Positions 1-5,790 of a stretch of 6,773 nucleotides of DNA are shown piece by piece. A model generated the notes under the pieces. The model worked only from the letters and a program-made list of their open reading frames with translations, ran no database searches and was not told the DNA's origin. The position numbers were made by a program, and so were the translations under genes. Each line of letters begins with the position of its first letter. Position 1 is the first letter of the stretch. This stretch comes from Dehalococcoidia bacterium (GTDB taxonomy: Bacteria; Chloroflexota; Dehalococcoidia; GIF9; AB-539-J10), in assembly GCA_030627025.1 (NCBI GenBank), contig DAOUSX010000055.1, positions 1-6,773 on the forward strand, read 5' to 3'.

Positions 1-44
1 AAGCTGAAGAAATATTGAAAGCAACAACAGAAAAACAGTACTGA
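1..44 (+). CDS. Possible 3' end of a CDS (partial, runs off the left edge)
   Basis: Reading from base 3, the frame gives A-E-E-I-L-K-A-T-T-E-K-Q-Y and then TGA at 42-44. The composition (charged, helix-like) is what one expects of a protein C-terminus, and the other two + frames stop earlier (TGA at 16-18, and TGA at base 5). Only 13 codons are visible, so no family can be named. If real, this gene converges on the dehydrogenase that ends at 141. Support is limited to the open frame. Confidence 0.35.
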   Translation, partial: AEEILKATTEKQY

Positions 45-140
45 AACTATAAGTTGACGTTATCTCTACAGCCCGATCCTTTATCCTGTCTCCGCTACGC
101 TCTTTGACGAAGGGAACGAGCTGATTTCGCCTTTTCTACT
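45..140. other. Intergenic stretch between convergent ends
   Basis: This stretch lies between the putative + gene end at 44 and the stop of the - strand dehydrogenase (TAA at 141-143). I see only weak pairing, for example GCTC and GAGC arms around an interior of about 15 bases near 98-121. Neither strand has a U-run after a strong stem, so I cannot point to an intrinsic terminator. Confidence 0.4.
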
Positions 141-1358
141 TTAAACAAAGGAAATCATCGTCTTTATTGCCCTGTTCTTTCCTTTGTTCGCGTTTATTTC
201 GATCATCTGTTTATATCTCTGTAACGGCAATTCATGGGTCACCATATCATCAAGTTTAACTTTCCCTTCCTTAACAAGCTCGATGGCTATTTCAAAGGTG
301 TGCCTCTTTTCCCCATTAAAGGTGTTATAGCCATAACAAAAGACTCCCTTTAAAGTCTGTAATTTAAGCCATAAAGGCGTTGGATCAAGCTTCACCTCAC
401 TGGTAATACCGACAACACTCAAAACCCCACCCGCCGCCATTATCCTCATGCTGTTATTCAGCGTTTCAGAATTTCCCACGGTATCAAAAATCTTTGTGAA
501 TCCACCCATCGATATCTGTTTCCCCATCATTGGCTGATAAGACTCCGCCCCGGTTATCCTTCGGGTATGGTCAAAAATATCTCCATCAGTGATAAGATTA
601 TTCGCCCCCACTTTTGCCACAAACTCGGCTTGAAACGGTGAAGGTTCACTAACAGTGATATTGCAATCTATACCCAATGCCCTTATTGACTGAACAATAA
701 GAGAGCCTATAACACCTCCACCTATTACCAGGACTTTATCGTTCTTATCCGGCTTGTTATCAAGCACTGCCTGCAAGGCTACTGCGAGAGGTTCTATCAT
801 AGCGCCCGATTCATATGATATCTCTTCCGGTAACTTAAAAACCTGAGTTTTATGTGCCACAAGGTATGGGGCAAAACCACCATTGACGTCATGACATAGC
901 CCGGTAAACATGCCCGGTGAAAGGTTACCTCTGGCGAAGTTTTCACAATTTCCAGGCCTTCCCATACTACAACTTCTACACTCAGGACTTATCCCCCTGG
1001 TAGCACAACCCAGATGAGGAGCGATAGTGATAATGTCACCAGTACTCAACCCTTTTACATCCTTGCCAACTTCAACAATCTCTCCGGAAAGCTCGTGGCC
1101 GATTATGCATGGAAACGATGTAAACGGAGTAGATGTTGGCGACTCCTTCAGGAAAACCAGGTTAAGGTCACTTCCACAAAAGCCACAAAGAAGGGTCTTG
1201 ATCTTGACCCAATCTGGGGAAGGCAAATTCGGCTCTGGTGCATCAACGAGCTTTATCGTTGCCAGGGGGCCATCATAATATAGCCTCTTACTTATAGCCC
1301 CCAAAGATTTCAATACGACAAATCTTGGAACTGAAACAAAAAACTGCAACGCTTTCAT
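141..1358 (-). CDS. Zinc-dependent medium-chain alcohol/polyol dehydrogenase
   Basis: This 405-residue protein belongs to the medium-chain dehydrogenase/reductase superfamily (Tdh/sorbitol dehydrogenase-like, COG1063 type). It would oxidise an alcohol, or reduce an aldehyde or ketone, with NAD(P) in the cytoplasm. The catalytic zinc site is visible: Cys61 in GFCGSD, His88-Glu89 in GHE, and Glu189 in IEPLAVAL. Four cysteines for a structural zinc are at 118, 127, 130 and 138 (Cx8Cx2Cx7C); the first gap is wider than in classic ADH, but this fits the subfamily with 'LGC..RG..P.C..C'. The Rossmann motif GGGVIG is at 213-218, and an acidic Glu238 ends the second strand, which favours NAD over NADP. 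The ATG at 1358 is supported by GGAGGA at 1364-1369, five bases away and inside the end of the preceding gene. Only one base separates it from the TPP enzyme gene, so the two are translationally coupled and probably act on the same compound. The substrate is unknown. Confidence 0.92.
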   Translation of the reverse strand: MKALQFFVSVPRFVVLKSLGAISKRLYYDGPLATIKLVDAPEPNLPSPDWVKIKTLLCGFCGSDLNLVFLKESPTSTPFTSFPCIIGHELSGEIVEVGKDVKGLSTGDIITIAPHLGCATRGISPECRSCSMGRPGNCENFARGNLSPGMFTGLCHDVNGGFAPYLVAHKTQVFKLPEEISYESGAMIEPLAVALQAVLDNKPDKNDKVLVIGGGVIGSLIVQSIRALGIDCNITVSEPSPFQAEFVAKVGANNLITDGDIFDHTRRITGAESYQPMMGKQISMGGFTKIFDTVGNSETLNNSMRIMAAGGVLSVVGITSEVKLDPTPLWLKLQTLKGVFCYGYNTFNGEKRHTFEIAIELVKEGKVKLDDMVTHELPLQRYKQMIEINANKGKNRAIKTMISFV

Positions 1359-1359
1359 T

Positions 1360-3030
1360 CTATTCCTCCATCTTCAGTGAGTCGACAAATAACAGGGTCG
1401 CCAGGCTTGTCACCGTAGGATCAGTAAGCACATTTACGCAGGCTGGCTTGCCACAGGCAATCGCCCTCTCAAGCGCTGGAATGATCTCTTCGTCTTTTGT
1501 AACAAATTCGCCATATCCCCCTAATGCCTCAACTACCTTTTCGTAGTGAACAACCCCCAGTTCCGAACCCACCACTCTTTCATTACCATAAGTCATTTCC
1601 TGGCCATGCTTGATCATCCCCCACGCCTGATCATTCACTATCACACAAAGAAAGGGAATATTGTAACGAACCGCAGTATCGAATTCCATGGCATTCAAAC
1701 CAAAGGCGCCGTCCCCGTTTAGCACCACCACAGTCTTTTCCGGCCTGGCTAGCTTAGCAGCTATACCAAACGGAACGCCGGTTCCAAGGCATCCCATAAG
1801 CCCGCTGGCCGCTCCTATTACCGAGGATTTCCCTTTAGCCTTAAGCCCCACTAATCCAAAATAACTGGCATCACCGCCATCGATTACATAGACAGCGTCG
1901 TCTTTTATAGTCTTCCTCACCTGCTCTACAAGTCGGCCAGGATGTATCGGCTCTGATGGAGTCTCTCTTGTCTTGACCTCATCCGCAATCAAAGGAAAAT
2001 ACATATCTCTTACGCCTTTTACCCAGCTGCTATGATCTTTCTTATCCACCTCGGCATTTAGCTGCTTTAATATAAGCCTGATATCACCAACAAGGCCGAT
2101 ATCCGAAGCTCTATTTCTATCTATCTCTGTTGGTTCAATATCCACCCGAATAACCTTCGCCTGGGGAAAACCCTGCCCAAAGGTCAAGAGCCAGTTAAAT
2201 CGAATCCCGAGGACGATAATAAGATCCGCCTGAGATAAGGCGATTGTCACGCTTGTGAACCCCCCATCCAATAGTGATAATGGATGATCGTCGGGAATAG
2301 TCCCCCTCCCATTGCCAAGCAGGACAAAAGGGATACCCGTTTTGTCCACAAACTCAGAAAGTTCTTCGTCACACTTGCTGAATCCTACACCGCTTCCCCC
2401 GATTATCACCGGCCTTTCTGCCTTGTTAATTAACTCAGCAGCTTCCTTGATTGAATCAGCATCTGCCGGGGTCTTATATACCGTGCTACCCTTTCTGGGA
2501 TAAACTACTTTTTCTTCATCAACGCTTACATTAAGAACATCTGGCGGCAATTCCAGAAACACCGGACCAGGGCGGCCCGATACCGCATGCCTGAAGGCTT
2601 TGGAAAGATACTCCGGTATCCGCTTTACGTCATAGCAGGTGTCGCACCACTTCACCACGGGCTTAATCATGTCCAATTGGTTCATCTCCTGAAGGGCTCC
2701 CTTTTCCCAGTCCCTCACGGGAGCAGTGCCACTAAGCACAACTATCGGGACATTATCAAGATAGGCGTTCACCACACCGGTCAGCGCATTTGTAAACCCG
2801 GGACCTGCCGTTACAAGACATACGCCTGGTTGTCCGGCGAATATGGACCAGGCATGAGCCATCATTGCTGCAGCTTGCTCATGCCTTACCACAATAAGCC
2901 TTGTCCCATATTCCAGAAATCCATCGTATATCCTATCAATATGGCCTCCAGGAATGGAAAAAACTGTCGATACTCCCTCAACCTCGCTCAAATACTTGGC
3001 AACTAAATGCCCTCCGGAAATTTTACTCAT
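1360..3030 (-). CDS. Thiamine-diphosphate-dependent enzyme, acetolactate synthase / 2-hydroxyacyl-CoA lyase-like
   Basis: This 556-residue protein has the full three-domain layout of the acetolactate synthase/pyruvate oxidase superfamily. The N-terminal Pyr domain carries the catalytic glutamate Glu51 (VVRHEQAAAMMAH) and the TAGPGFTNALTG segment (74-85). The central domain (about 190-325) ends a strand with GIRFNW at 275-280. The C-terminal domain carries the metal/TPP motif NGDGAFGLNAMEF (438-450) and its distal VNDQAWG (466-471), with Asp440 and Asn467 as the magnesium ligands. The G-x-R-x-N-W stretch followed by FG and then VDIEP recalls oxalyl-CoA decarboxylase and 2-hydroxyacyl-CoA lyase, whereas the C-terminal motif is closer to acetolactate synthase-like proteins, so the exact reaction is open: decarboxylation, carboligation or C-C cleavage of a 2-keto or 2-hydroxyacyl substrate. 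No small regulatory subunit gene (IlvN/IlvH) is nearby, which argues against true branched-chain biosynthesis. The ATG at 3030 has an excellent AGGGAGGTGA at 3034-3043. Confidence 0.9.
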   Translation of the reverse strand: MSKISGGHLVAKYLSEVEGVSTVFSIPGGHIDRIYDGFLEYGTRLIVVRHEQAAAMMAHAWSIFAGQPGVCLVTAGPGFTNALTGVVNAYLDNVPIVVLSGTAPVRDWEKGALQEMNQLDMIKPVVKWCDTCYDVKRIPEYLSKAFRHAVSGRPGPVFLELPPDVLNVSVDEEKVVYPRKGSTVYKTPADADSIKEAAELINKAERPVIIGGSGVGFSKCDEELSEFVDKTGIPFVLLGNGRGTIPDDHPLSLLDGGFTSVTIALSQADLIIVLGIRFNWLLTFGQGFPQAKVIRVDIEPTEIDRNRASDIGLVGDIRLILKQLNAEVDKKDHSSWVKGVRDMYFPLIADEVKTRETPSEPIHPGRLVEQVRKTIKDDAVYVIDGGDASYFGLVGLKAKGKSSVIGAASGLMGCLGTGVPFGIAAKLARPEKTVVVLNGDGAFGLNAMEFDTAVRYNIPFLCVIVNDQAWGMIKHGQEMTYGNERVVGSELGVVHYEKVVEALGGYGEFVTKDEEIIPALERAIACGKPACVNVLTDPTVTSLATLLFVDSLKMEE

Positions 3031-3119
3031 AACTCACCTCCCTTATTGACTTCTTTCGTTAATAATTCTTATTTGGTCAAAAAATCTATCCCAATCAAGC
3101 AAAGCCTCACATATCCGCA

Positions 3120-3689
3120 TTACTTGATTACTCGCCCCTTGAGCAAAGTCCTGGACCCCACCCAACAGAGAAAATTGAATACCCGCCTGTTTACGGGCAA
3201 AGGCACCGGACCTAACCGCCACTGCAGAAGTTCAATGATGATGCCTGCTTGGTCAACAGTATCTAAATAGGCATAATCTATTATAAGGCCACTATCCCTT
3301 ATAGTCCCTCTTTGCAATATCTCTATGCCCATCTTATGACAATCATCGAGCCTCTTATTTATATTCTGGATCATAAAGCCTAGATGATGCACTTCTTCCT
3401 TGCCTTCCTTGCCTTCCTTAACATGATTGAGATGGAAAGTCTCCCCCTCCACTACCTGAATAAGCTCCAGCTGGGTTGGACCTTCATATGCCAGCGCTAT
3501 TCTCAACAATGGGTGTATTTCCTTCCCTCTCTCAACGCAAGGCTCAGGCCTCTCATCCAGTAACATCCATGGTCTTATGCCAAAAGTATCCCTGTAGTAG
3601 GCAATTGTGTTAGGTACATCCGTTACCACATAACCAATTTGCCCCGTCTCCGGAAGTCCTAATTGTTTTTTAATAGCATCCGATATCAT
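3120..3689 (-). CDS. VOC / glyoxalase-fold metalloprotein
   Basis: From the start chosen here this is a 189-residue protein with two vicinal-oxygen-chelate (babbb) modules. Module one begins QIGYVVTDVPNTIAYYRD (17-34); module two begins VHHLGFMIQNI (100-110). The four places where this fold holds its metal can be read as Gln17, Glu75 (LELIQ), His102 and Glu153 (IIELLQ), so a divalent metal is likely. Relatives include glyoxalase I, methylmalonyl-CoA epimerase and extradiol dioxygenases; the family alone does not fix the reaction. The frame stays open upstream to a TTG at 3812 that would overlap the previous stop, but that start has no ribosome site and adds 41 residues unlike the family. The ATG at 3687-3689 has GGAGG at 3699-3703 with nine bases of spacing, so I prefer it. 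A low-complexity KEGKEGKEE loop joins the modules. About 30 residues after the last strand are unassigned. Confidence 0.85.
   Translation of the reverse strand: MISDAIKKQLGLPETGQIGYVVTDVPNTIAYYRDTFGIRPWMLLDERPEPCVERGKEIHPLLRIALAYEGPTQLELIQVVEGETFHLNHVKEGKEGKEEVHHLGFMIQNINKRLDDCHKMGIEILQRGTIRDSGLIIDYAYLDTVDQAGIIIELLQWRLGPVPLPVNRRVFNFLCWVGSRTLLKGRVIK
3398..3419 (-). repeat. 9-bp in-frame tandem repeat in the VOC gene
   Basis: The + strand unit CCTTGCCTT occurs twice in full (3398-3406, 3407-3415), followed by CCTT. On the coding strand it produces the Lys-Glu-Gly repeats in the loop between the two VOC modules (about residues 91-99). A unit of three codons keeps the frame, so copy number could vary without breaking the protein. 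Confidence 0.6.
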
Positions 3690-3808
3690 TTTTTGTTTCC
3701 TCCACTTCCTGTAAAGCCGACCTTTCCAGAATTCTTCCTTCCAAGTCCAAGTAATATGTTTTTGGCTGCCTTCACCTCCACATTCTACAGGCCTCAAACC
3801 TTGCCAAT

Positions 3809-4927
3809 TCAAATAATTGGCTTACTCATCTCAAGGTCAGAATATGACGTAATTCCCCGCTCTTTCATATAGGTAAAGAATTTGACTGGATCAAGGCAAG
3901 CTTCGGGGCCATAGACTCCTCCCTCTGTGGTGAGAATCTCTTTCCGGGCAAGCATCAAAGTGCCCACAGCTAGAGAAAGCCCGGTGGATTCACGCATCTG
4001 AGCAATCCCACAGCCTACCTCATGCACTTCTTTACCGCCTTGCTCACCCCAGACATCAATCCGAATCGCCCCCCATCCTGGCTCTTGAGGCTTACCCAGG
4101 TGTTCGAGGCTATTCAGCAACTTAGCTGCTGCTCGCTGACGCCGCTTACCACCGAAGAATCCCAGCTTGGCGGGCAGCACCAACCAGTTGGAGCCACGCC
4201 CAAAGCCCATAAACAAATTGACTTCCTCTATCCCGGGGATAAACACAGGGACAGTCACCGGCTCGCCATGTCCCACGTTCCAGACCTTGATGGAGCCGAA
4301 CCTGGGAAATTCAACCACCCGCTCCTCGCTGCAGGCAGGCACCATCATCCGCCTTCCATCCCGCCAGATTGGAATCCTTCCCCCCATAATGAATAAGGTA
4401 TGCTTGATCACCGCCTCACCTCCACCCGCATTCAAAGGCATATAGACATTGATATCCGCTCGGCGAACCTTGTCCATCTGCTGGGCAAGAAAGCGAACTC
4501 CAACATTGGAAAGCCCCGGGCTGGCACCCAGGCCACTAATGACCGTGACTCCTTTTTCACGAGCCTTTTCAGAGAATTGATTGATTACTTCATCTGCGGC
4601 GAGCCAATCGTCACAGATGCTGGTGTAGTTAACCCCTGCTTCAATCGCCGCCCGCACCAGTTTGGCTTCAAAGAGATAGAAAGGACCAAGGGCAGATGCT
4701 GCTACATCATAACCACGCATCGTCTCCACCAGGCTATAGTGGTCATTGGCATCTACGGACTTGACATCTACCTTGGCTTTTCCCTTCTGGAGTCTGCCTG
4801 CAATCTGGCGGGCTACTTCCAGATTGCGATCCGCGATGGTAACTTGCTCAATCCCTTCACCCTCTGCCAGCTCCTCAACTGCACGGCTGCCCATATCGCC
4901 GGCACCCCCCATAACAACGATTCTCAT
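3809..4927 (-). CDS. Saccharopine dehydrogenase-like NAD(P)-dependent oxidoreductase
   Basis: This 372-residue protein has the saccharopine dehydrogenase/lysine 6-dehydrogenase fold. The N-terminal Rossmann motif is VVMGGAGDMGS (4-14), and the second strand ends TIADRN with Asp33-Arg34 near the cofactor ribose. The family signature GLGASPGLSNV (132-142) joins the Rossmann domain to the catalytic/dimerisation domain, and the C-terminal GGVYGPEACLDPVKFF (336-351) closes the Rossmann part in the usual way. Family members oxidise or form secondary amines or amino acids, or reduce imines; the substrate here is not evident. It is the first gene of the - strand operon. Its ATG has AGGAGGG at 4934-4940, six bases away, and a sigma70-type promoter lies about 50 bases upstream. 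A 119-base gap separates it from the start of the VOC gene, which is long for this tightly packed operon. Its own C-terminus (SYSDLEMSKPII) looks complete. Confidence 0.87.
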   Translation of the reverse strand: MRIVVMGGAGDMGSRAVEELAEGEGIEQVTIADRNLEVARQIAGRLQKGKAKVDVKSVDANDHYSLVETMRGYDVAASALGPFYLFEAKLVRAAIEAGVNYTSICDDWLAADEVINQFSEKAREKGVTVISGLGASPGLSNVGVRFLAQQMDKVRRADINVYMPLNAGGGEAVIKHTLFIMGGRIPIWRDGRRMMVPACSEERVVEFPRFGSIKVWNVGHGEPVTVPVFIPGIEEVNLFMGFGRGSNWLVLPAKLGFFGGKRRQRAAAKLLNSLEHLGKPQEPGWGAIRIDVWGEQGGKEVHEVGCGIAQMRESTGLSLAVGTLMLARKEILTTEGGVYGPEACLDPVKFFTYMKERGITSYSDLEMSKPII

Positions 4928-4974
4928 TGCGCGCCCTCCTAATTTTTTGGTTTTTGGGAATTTTATTTTGATTT

Positions 4975-5003
4975 ATTTTAAGCATAAATCACCCCAAAGA
5001 CAA
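4975..5003 (-). promoter_or_regulatory. Sigma70-type promoter of the four-gene metabolic operon
   Basis: Read on the - strand, the -35 box TTGTCT (5003-4998) is followed by 17 bases and the -10 box TAAAAT (4980-4975). Transcription would begin near 4968, about 40 bases before the ATG at 4927, in an A/T-rich leader with a good ribosome site. No clear operator palindrome is seen over it. Confidence 0.55.
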
Positions 5004-5077
5004 CCCTTAATGCACAGGTTCATATGATTAGTGACGCCAGCCTTCCTTCTTGTTATTACGAGGCACACCCCCCTTTT

Positions 5078-5197
5078 GTCATTGCGAGGAGTAATAGCGA
5101 CGAAGCAATCTCTAAGCGAGATTCCTCGCTTACCTCTTTGCTTCGCTCGGAGCTTTGGCTCAGAAGAAGGATTGCCACGCCTTCGGCTCGCAATGAC
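5078..5197. repeat. 120-bp palindromic repeat element with 11-bp terminal inverted repeats
   Basis: The ends are perfect inverted copies: GTCATTGCGAG at 5078-5088 and CTCGCAATGAC at 5187-5197. Inside is a nested cruciform: CGAAGCAA (5101-5108) pairs with TTGCTTCG (5138-5145), and within it AAGCGAG (5114-5120) pairs with CTCGCTT (5125-5131) around a four-base loop. A third small stem is GAAGG (5166-5170) with CCTTC (5180-5184). A degenerate copy of the end, GTTATTACGAGG, lies just outside at 5052-5063. This matches the style of the abundant intergenic 'CATTGCGAGGAG...GCAATGAC' repeats in many anaerobe genomes, which are non-autonomous and carry no gene. Translations across it (VIARSNSDEAIS and the like) are a familiar artefact and not a protein. 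Confidence 0.85.
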
Positions 5198-5271
5198 GGG
5201 CAGCTATTCGGCGTGTTACAAACATATAATGTACCACTTATCTATCTGGACTAGATCACTCTTAAAACTAG

Positions 5272-5300
5272 TTGACACCAGGGCTTTCCGCCACTACAAT
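5272..5300 (+). promoter_or_regulatory. Near-consensus + strand promoter upstream of the toxin-antitoxin operon (P1)
   Basis: TTGACA at 5272-5277 is followed by 17 bases and TACAAT at 5295-5300, which is 11 of 12 consensus bases at ideal spacing. Transcription would begin near 5307. No convincing reading frame follows at once (ATG at 5353 stops after four codons), so it makes either a long leader for the toxin-antitoxin operon or a short RNA holding the 5326-5342 hairpin. An imperfect inverted repeat (CTTTCC at 5284-5289 and GGAAAG at 5308-5313) flanks the -10 box and may be a regulator site. Confidence 0.55.
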
Positions 5301-5313
5301 CCTGCGTGGAAAG
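5284..5313. repeat. Imperfect inverted repeat over the P1 -10 box
   Basis: The left arm starts CTTTCC and continues GCCAC (5284-5294); the right arm is GTGGAAAG (5306-5313). Eight pairs form if three bases on the left are bulged. The arms enclose TACAAT. It could be an operator or an RNA hairpin; the promoter start near 5307 would leave the left arm untranscribed, which favours the DNA-site reading. Confidence 0.35.
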
Positions 5314-5325
5314 AGACAAGTGGAT

Positions 5326-5353
5326 AGTGGTTTAAATCCACTACTGCCCACCA
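5326..5353 (+). other. Hairpin resembling a tRNA T-arm plus 3' acceptor end
   Basis: AGTGG (5326-5330), a seven-base loop TTTAAAT (5331-5337) and CCACT (5338-5342) have the exact geometry of a T-arm, with one departure (TTT for TTC) from the usual loop. It is followed at once by ACTGCCC, then A and CCA (5343-5353), the shape of an acceptor 3' strand with encoded CCA. No matching D-arm and anticodon arm are found at the proper distance: GGGC at 5281 pairs with only the last four bases, and GGGCAG at 5198 is about 150 bases away. It may therefore be a tRNA 3' remnant such as an integration-site copy, a decayed tRNA, or chance. An alternative pairing is GTGGAT (5320-5325) with ATCCAC (5336-5341). 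Confidence 0.3.
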
Positions 5354-5415
5354 TGGATATAAACTGAGAGCATCAGAGCTGATTGTTTAGCAAACCGCAA
5401 GTAGCCGAATAATAC

Positions 5416-5445
5416 TTGACACTAATTAGACATTTGTAATACAAT
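5416..5445 (+). promoter_or_regulatory. Promoter of the toxin-antitoxin operon (P2)
   Basis: TTGACA at 5416-5421 is a perfect -35 box. TACAAT at 5440-5445 is the best -10 box, with 18 bases between. Transcription would begin near 5452, inside the palindrome at 5433-5455 and 13 bases or so before the TTG start of the toxin. A weaker reading uses TAATAC at 5437-5442 with a 15-base spacer. Confidence 0.6.
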
Positions 5446-5455
5446 GTATTACAAA
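5433..5455. promoter_or_regulatory. Perfect 23-bp palindrome, probable autorepression operator
   Basis: The arms TTTGTAATACA (5433-5443) and TGTATTACAAA (5445-5455) are exact inverted copies around the single base A5444. The site covers the -10 box and the expected start of P2. Ribbon-helix-helix antitoxins typically bind such palindromes over their own promoter, alone or with the toxin, and the second gene of this operon encodes one. That the antitoxin binds here is inference; the palindrome itself is plain in the sequence. Confidence 0.75.
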
Positions 5456-5464
5456 GAGGCTAGG

Positions 5465-5749
5465 TTGATTTTTATAACATATCCATTAATTTGGTCTCAA
5501 GCAGTGGTTGATAAAATTTGGCAAAAGCACCATGTTACTCCTGAAGAAGTCGAGGAGGCAATTTATGATGACAAACCGATTTGCCACAAAGGTACATCAA
5601 ACTCATATTGTGTATATGGGCAAGCTATATCAGGACGCTATCTACTTATAGTTTTGGGAAGGAGAGGCAAGAGACCACAATACAAAGTTATCACAGCTCG
5701 AGACATGCAAGAAAAGGAGAAGCGATACTATAAAAGACGTCGAAATTAA
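5465..5749 (+). CDS. brnT: BrnT-like ribonuclease toxin (type II toxin-antitoxin)
   Basis: The product is 94 residues from TTG at 5465, or 101 if read from ATG at 5444. I recognise the BrnT-type pattern: an early Trp (PLIWSQ), the helix KIWQKHHVTPEEVEEAI (17-33), the strands YCVYGQAISGRYLLIVLG (48-65), then VITARDMQEKEKRYY (75-89) and a basic KRRRN tail. BrnT toxins have a RelE-like fold, cleave RNA and stop translation until neutralised by the partner antitoxin. Toxin-first order, as here, is normal for this family. The ATG at 5444 overlaps the likely -10 box and has no ribosome site, whereas the TTG has AAAGAGG at 5453-5459 with five bases of spacing. The antitoxin gene begins 41 bases after the stop. 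Divergence from characterised BrnT is considerable, so the assignment rests on pattern and on the partner gene. Confidence 0.75.
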   Translation: MIFITYPLIWSQAVVDKIWQKHHVTPEEVEEAIYDDKPICHKGTSNSYCVYGQAISGRYLLIVLGRRGKRPQYKVITARDMQEKEKRYYKRRRN

Positions 5750-5790
5750 GCGAAATCAAAGTAGATATGAGAAAGGAGGGAAAAAGGAAA

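Noticed and set aside
2587..3006. 139-codon + frame opposite the TPP enzyme
   Set aside because: It is antisense to a gene with clear family motifs, and its own translation has no recognisable domain.
4022..4942. Several long + frames opposite the saccharopine dehydrogenase-like gene
   Set aside because: They are antisense to a well-supported gene, rich in Pro, His and Ser as expected of shadow frames, and mutually overlapping.
5078..5197. CRISPR array
   Set aside because: There are no regularly spaced direct repeats with unique spacers; the symmetry is that of a single inverted repeat.
5225..5230. TATAAT as a separate promoter -10 box
   Set aside because: No -35-like hexamer lies at a workable distance upstream (AGCTAT at 5202-5207).
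5024..5327. Overlapping + frames of 76 and 98 codons
   Set aside because: They run through the palindromic repeat and give the familiar VIARSNSDEAIS-type translation; there is no ribosome site and no protein-like composition beyond the repeat.
5198..5353. Complete tRNA with an intron, using GGGCAG at 5198 and CTGCCC at 5344 as acceptor stem
   Set aside because: No D-arm or anticodon arm can be built and the interior is too short for a known bacterial self-splicing intron; GGGCAG directly abuts the repeat and is probably chance.
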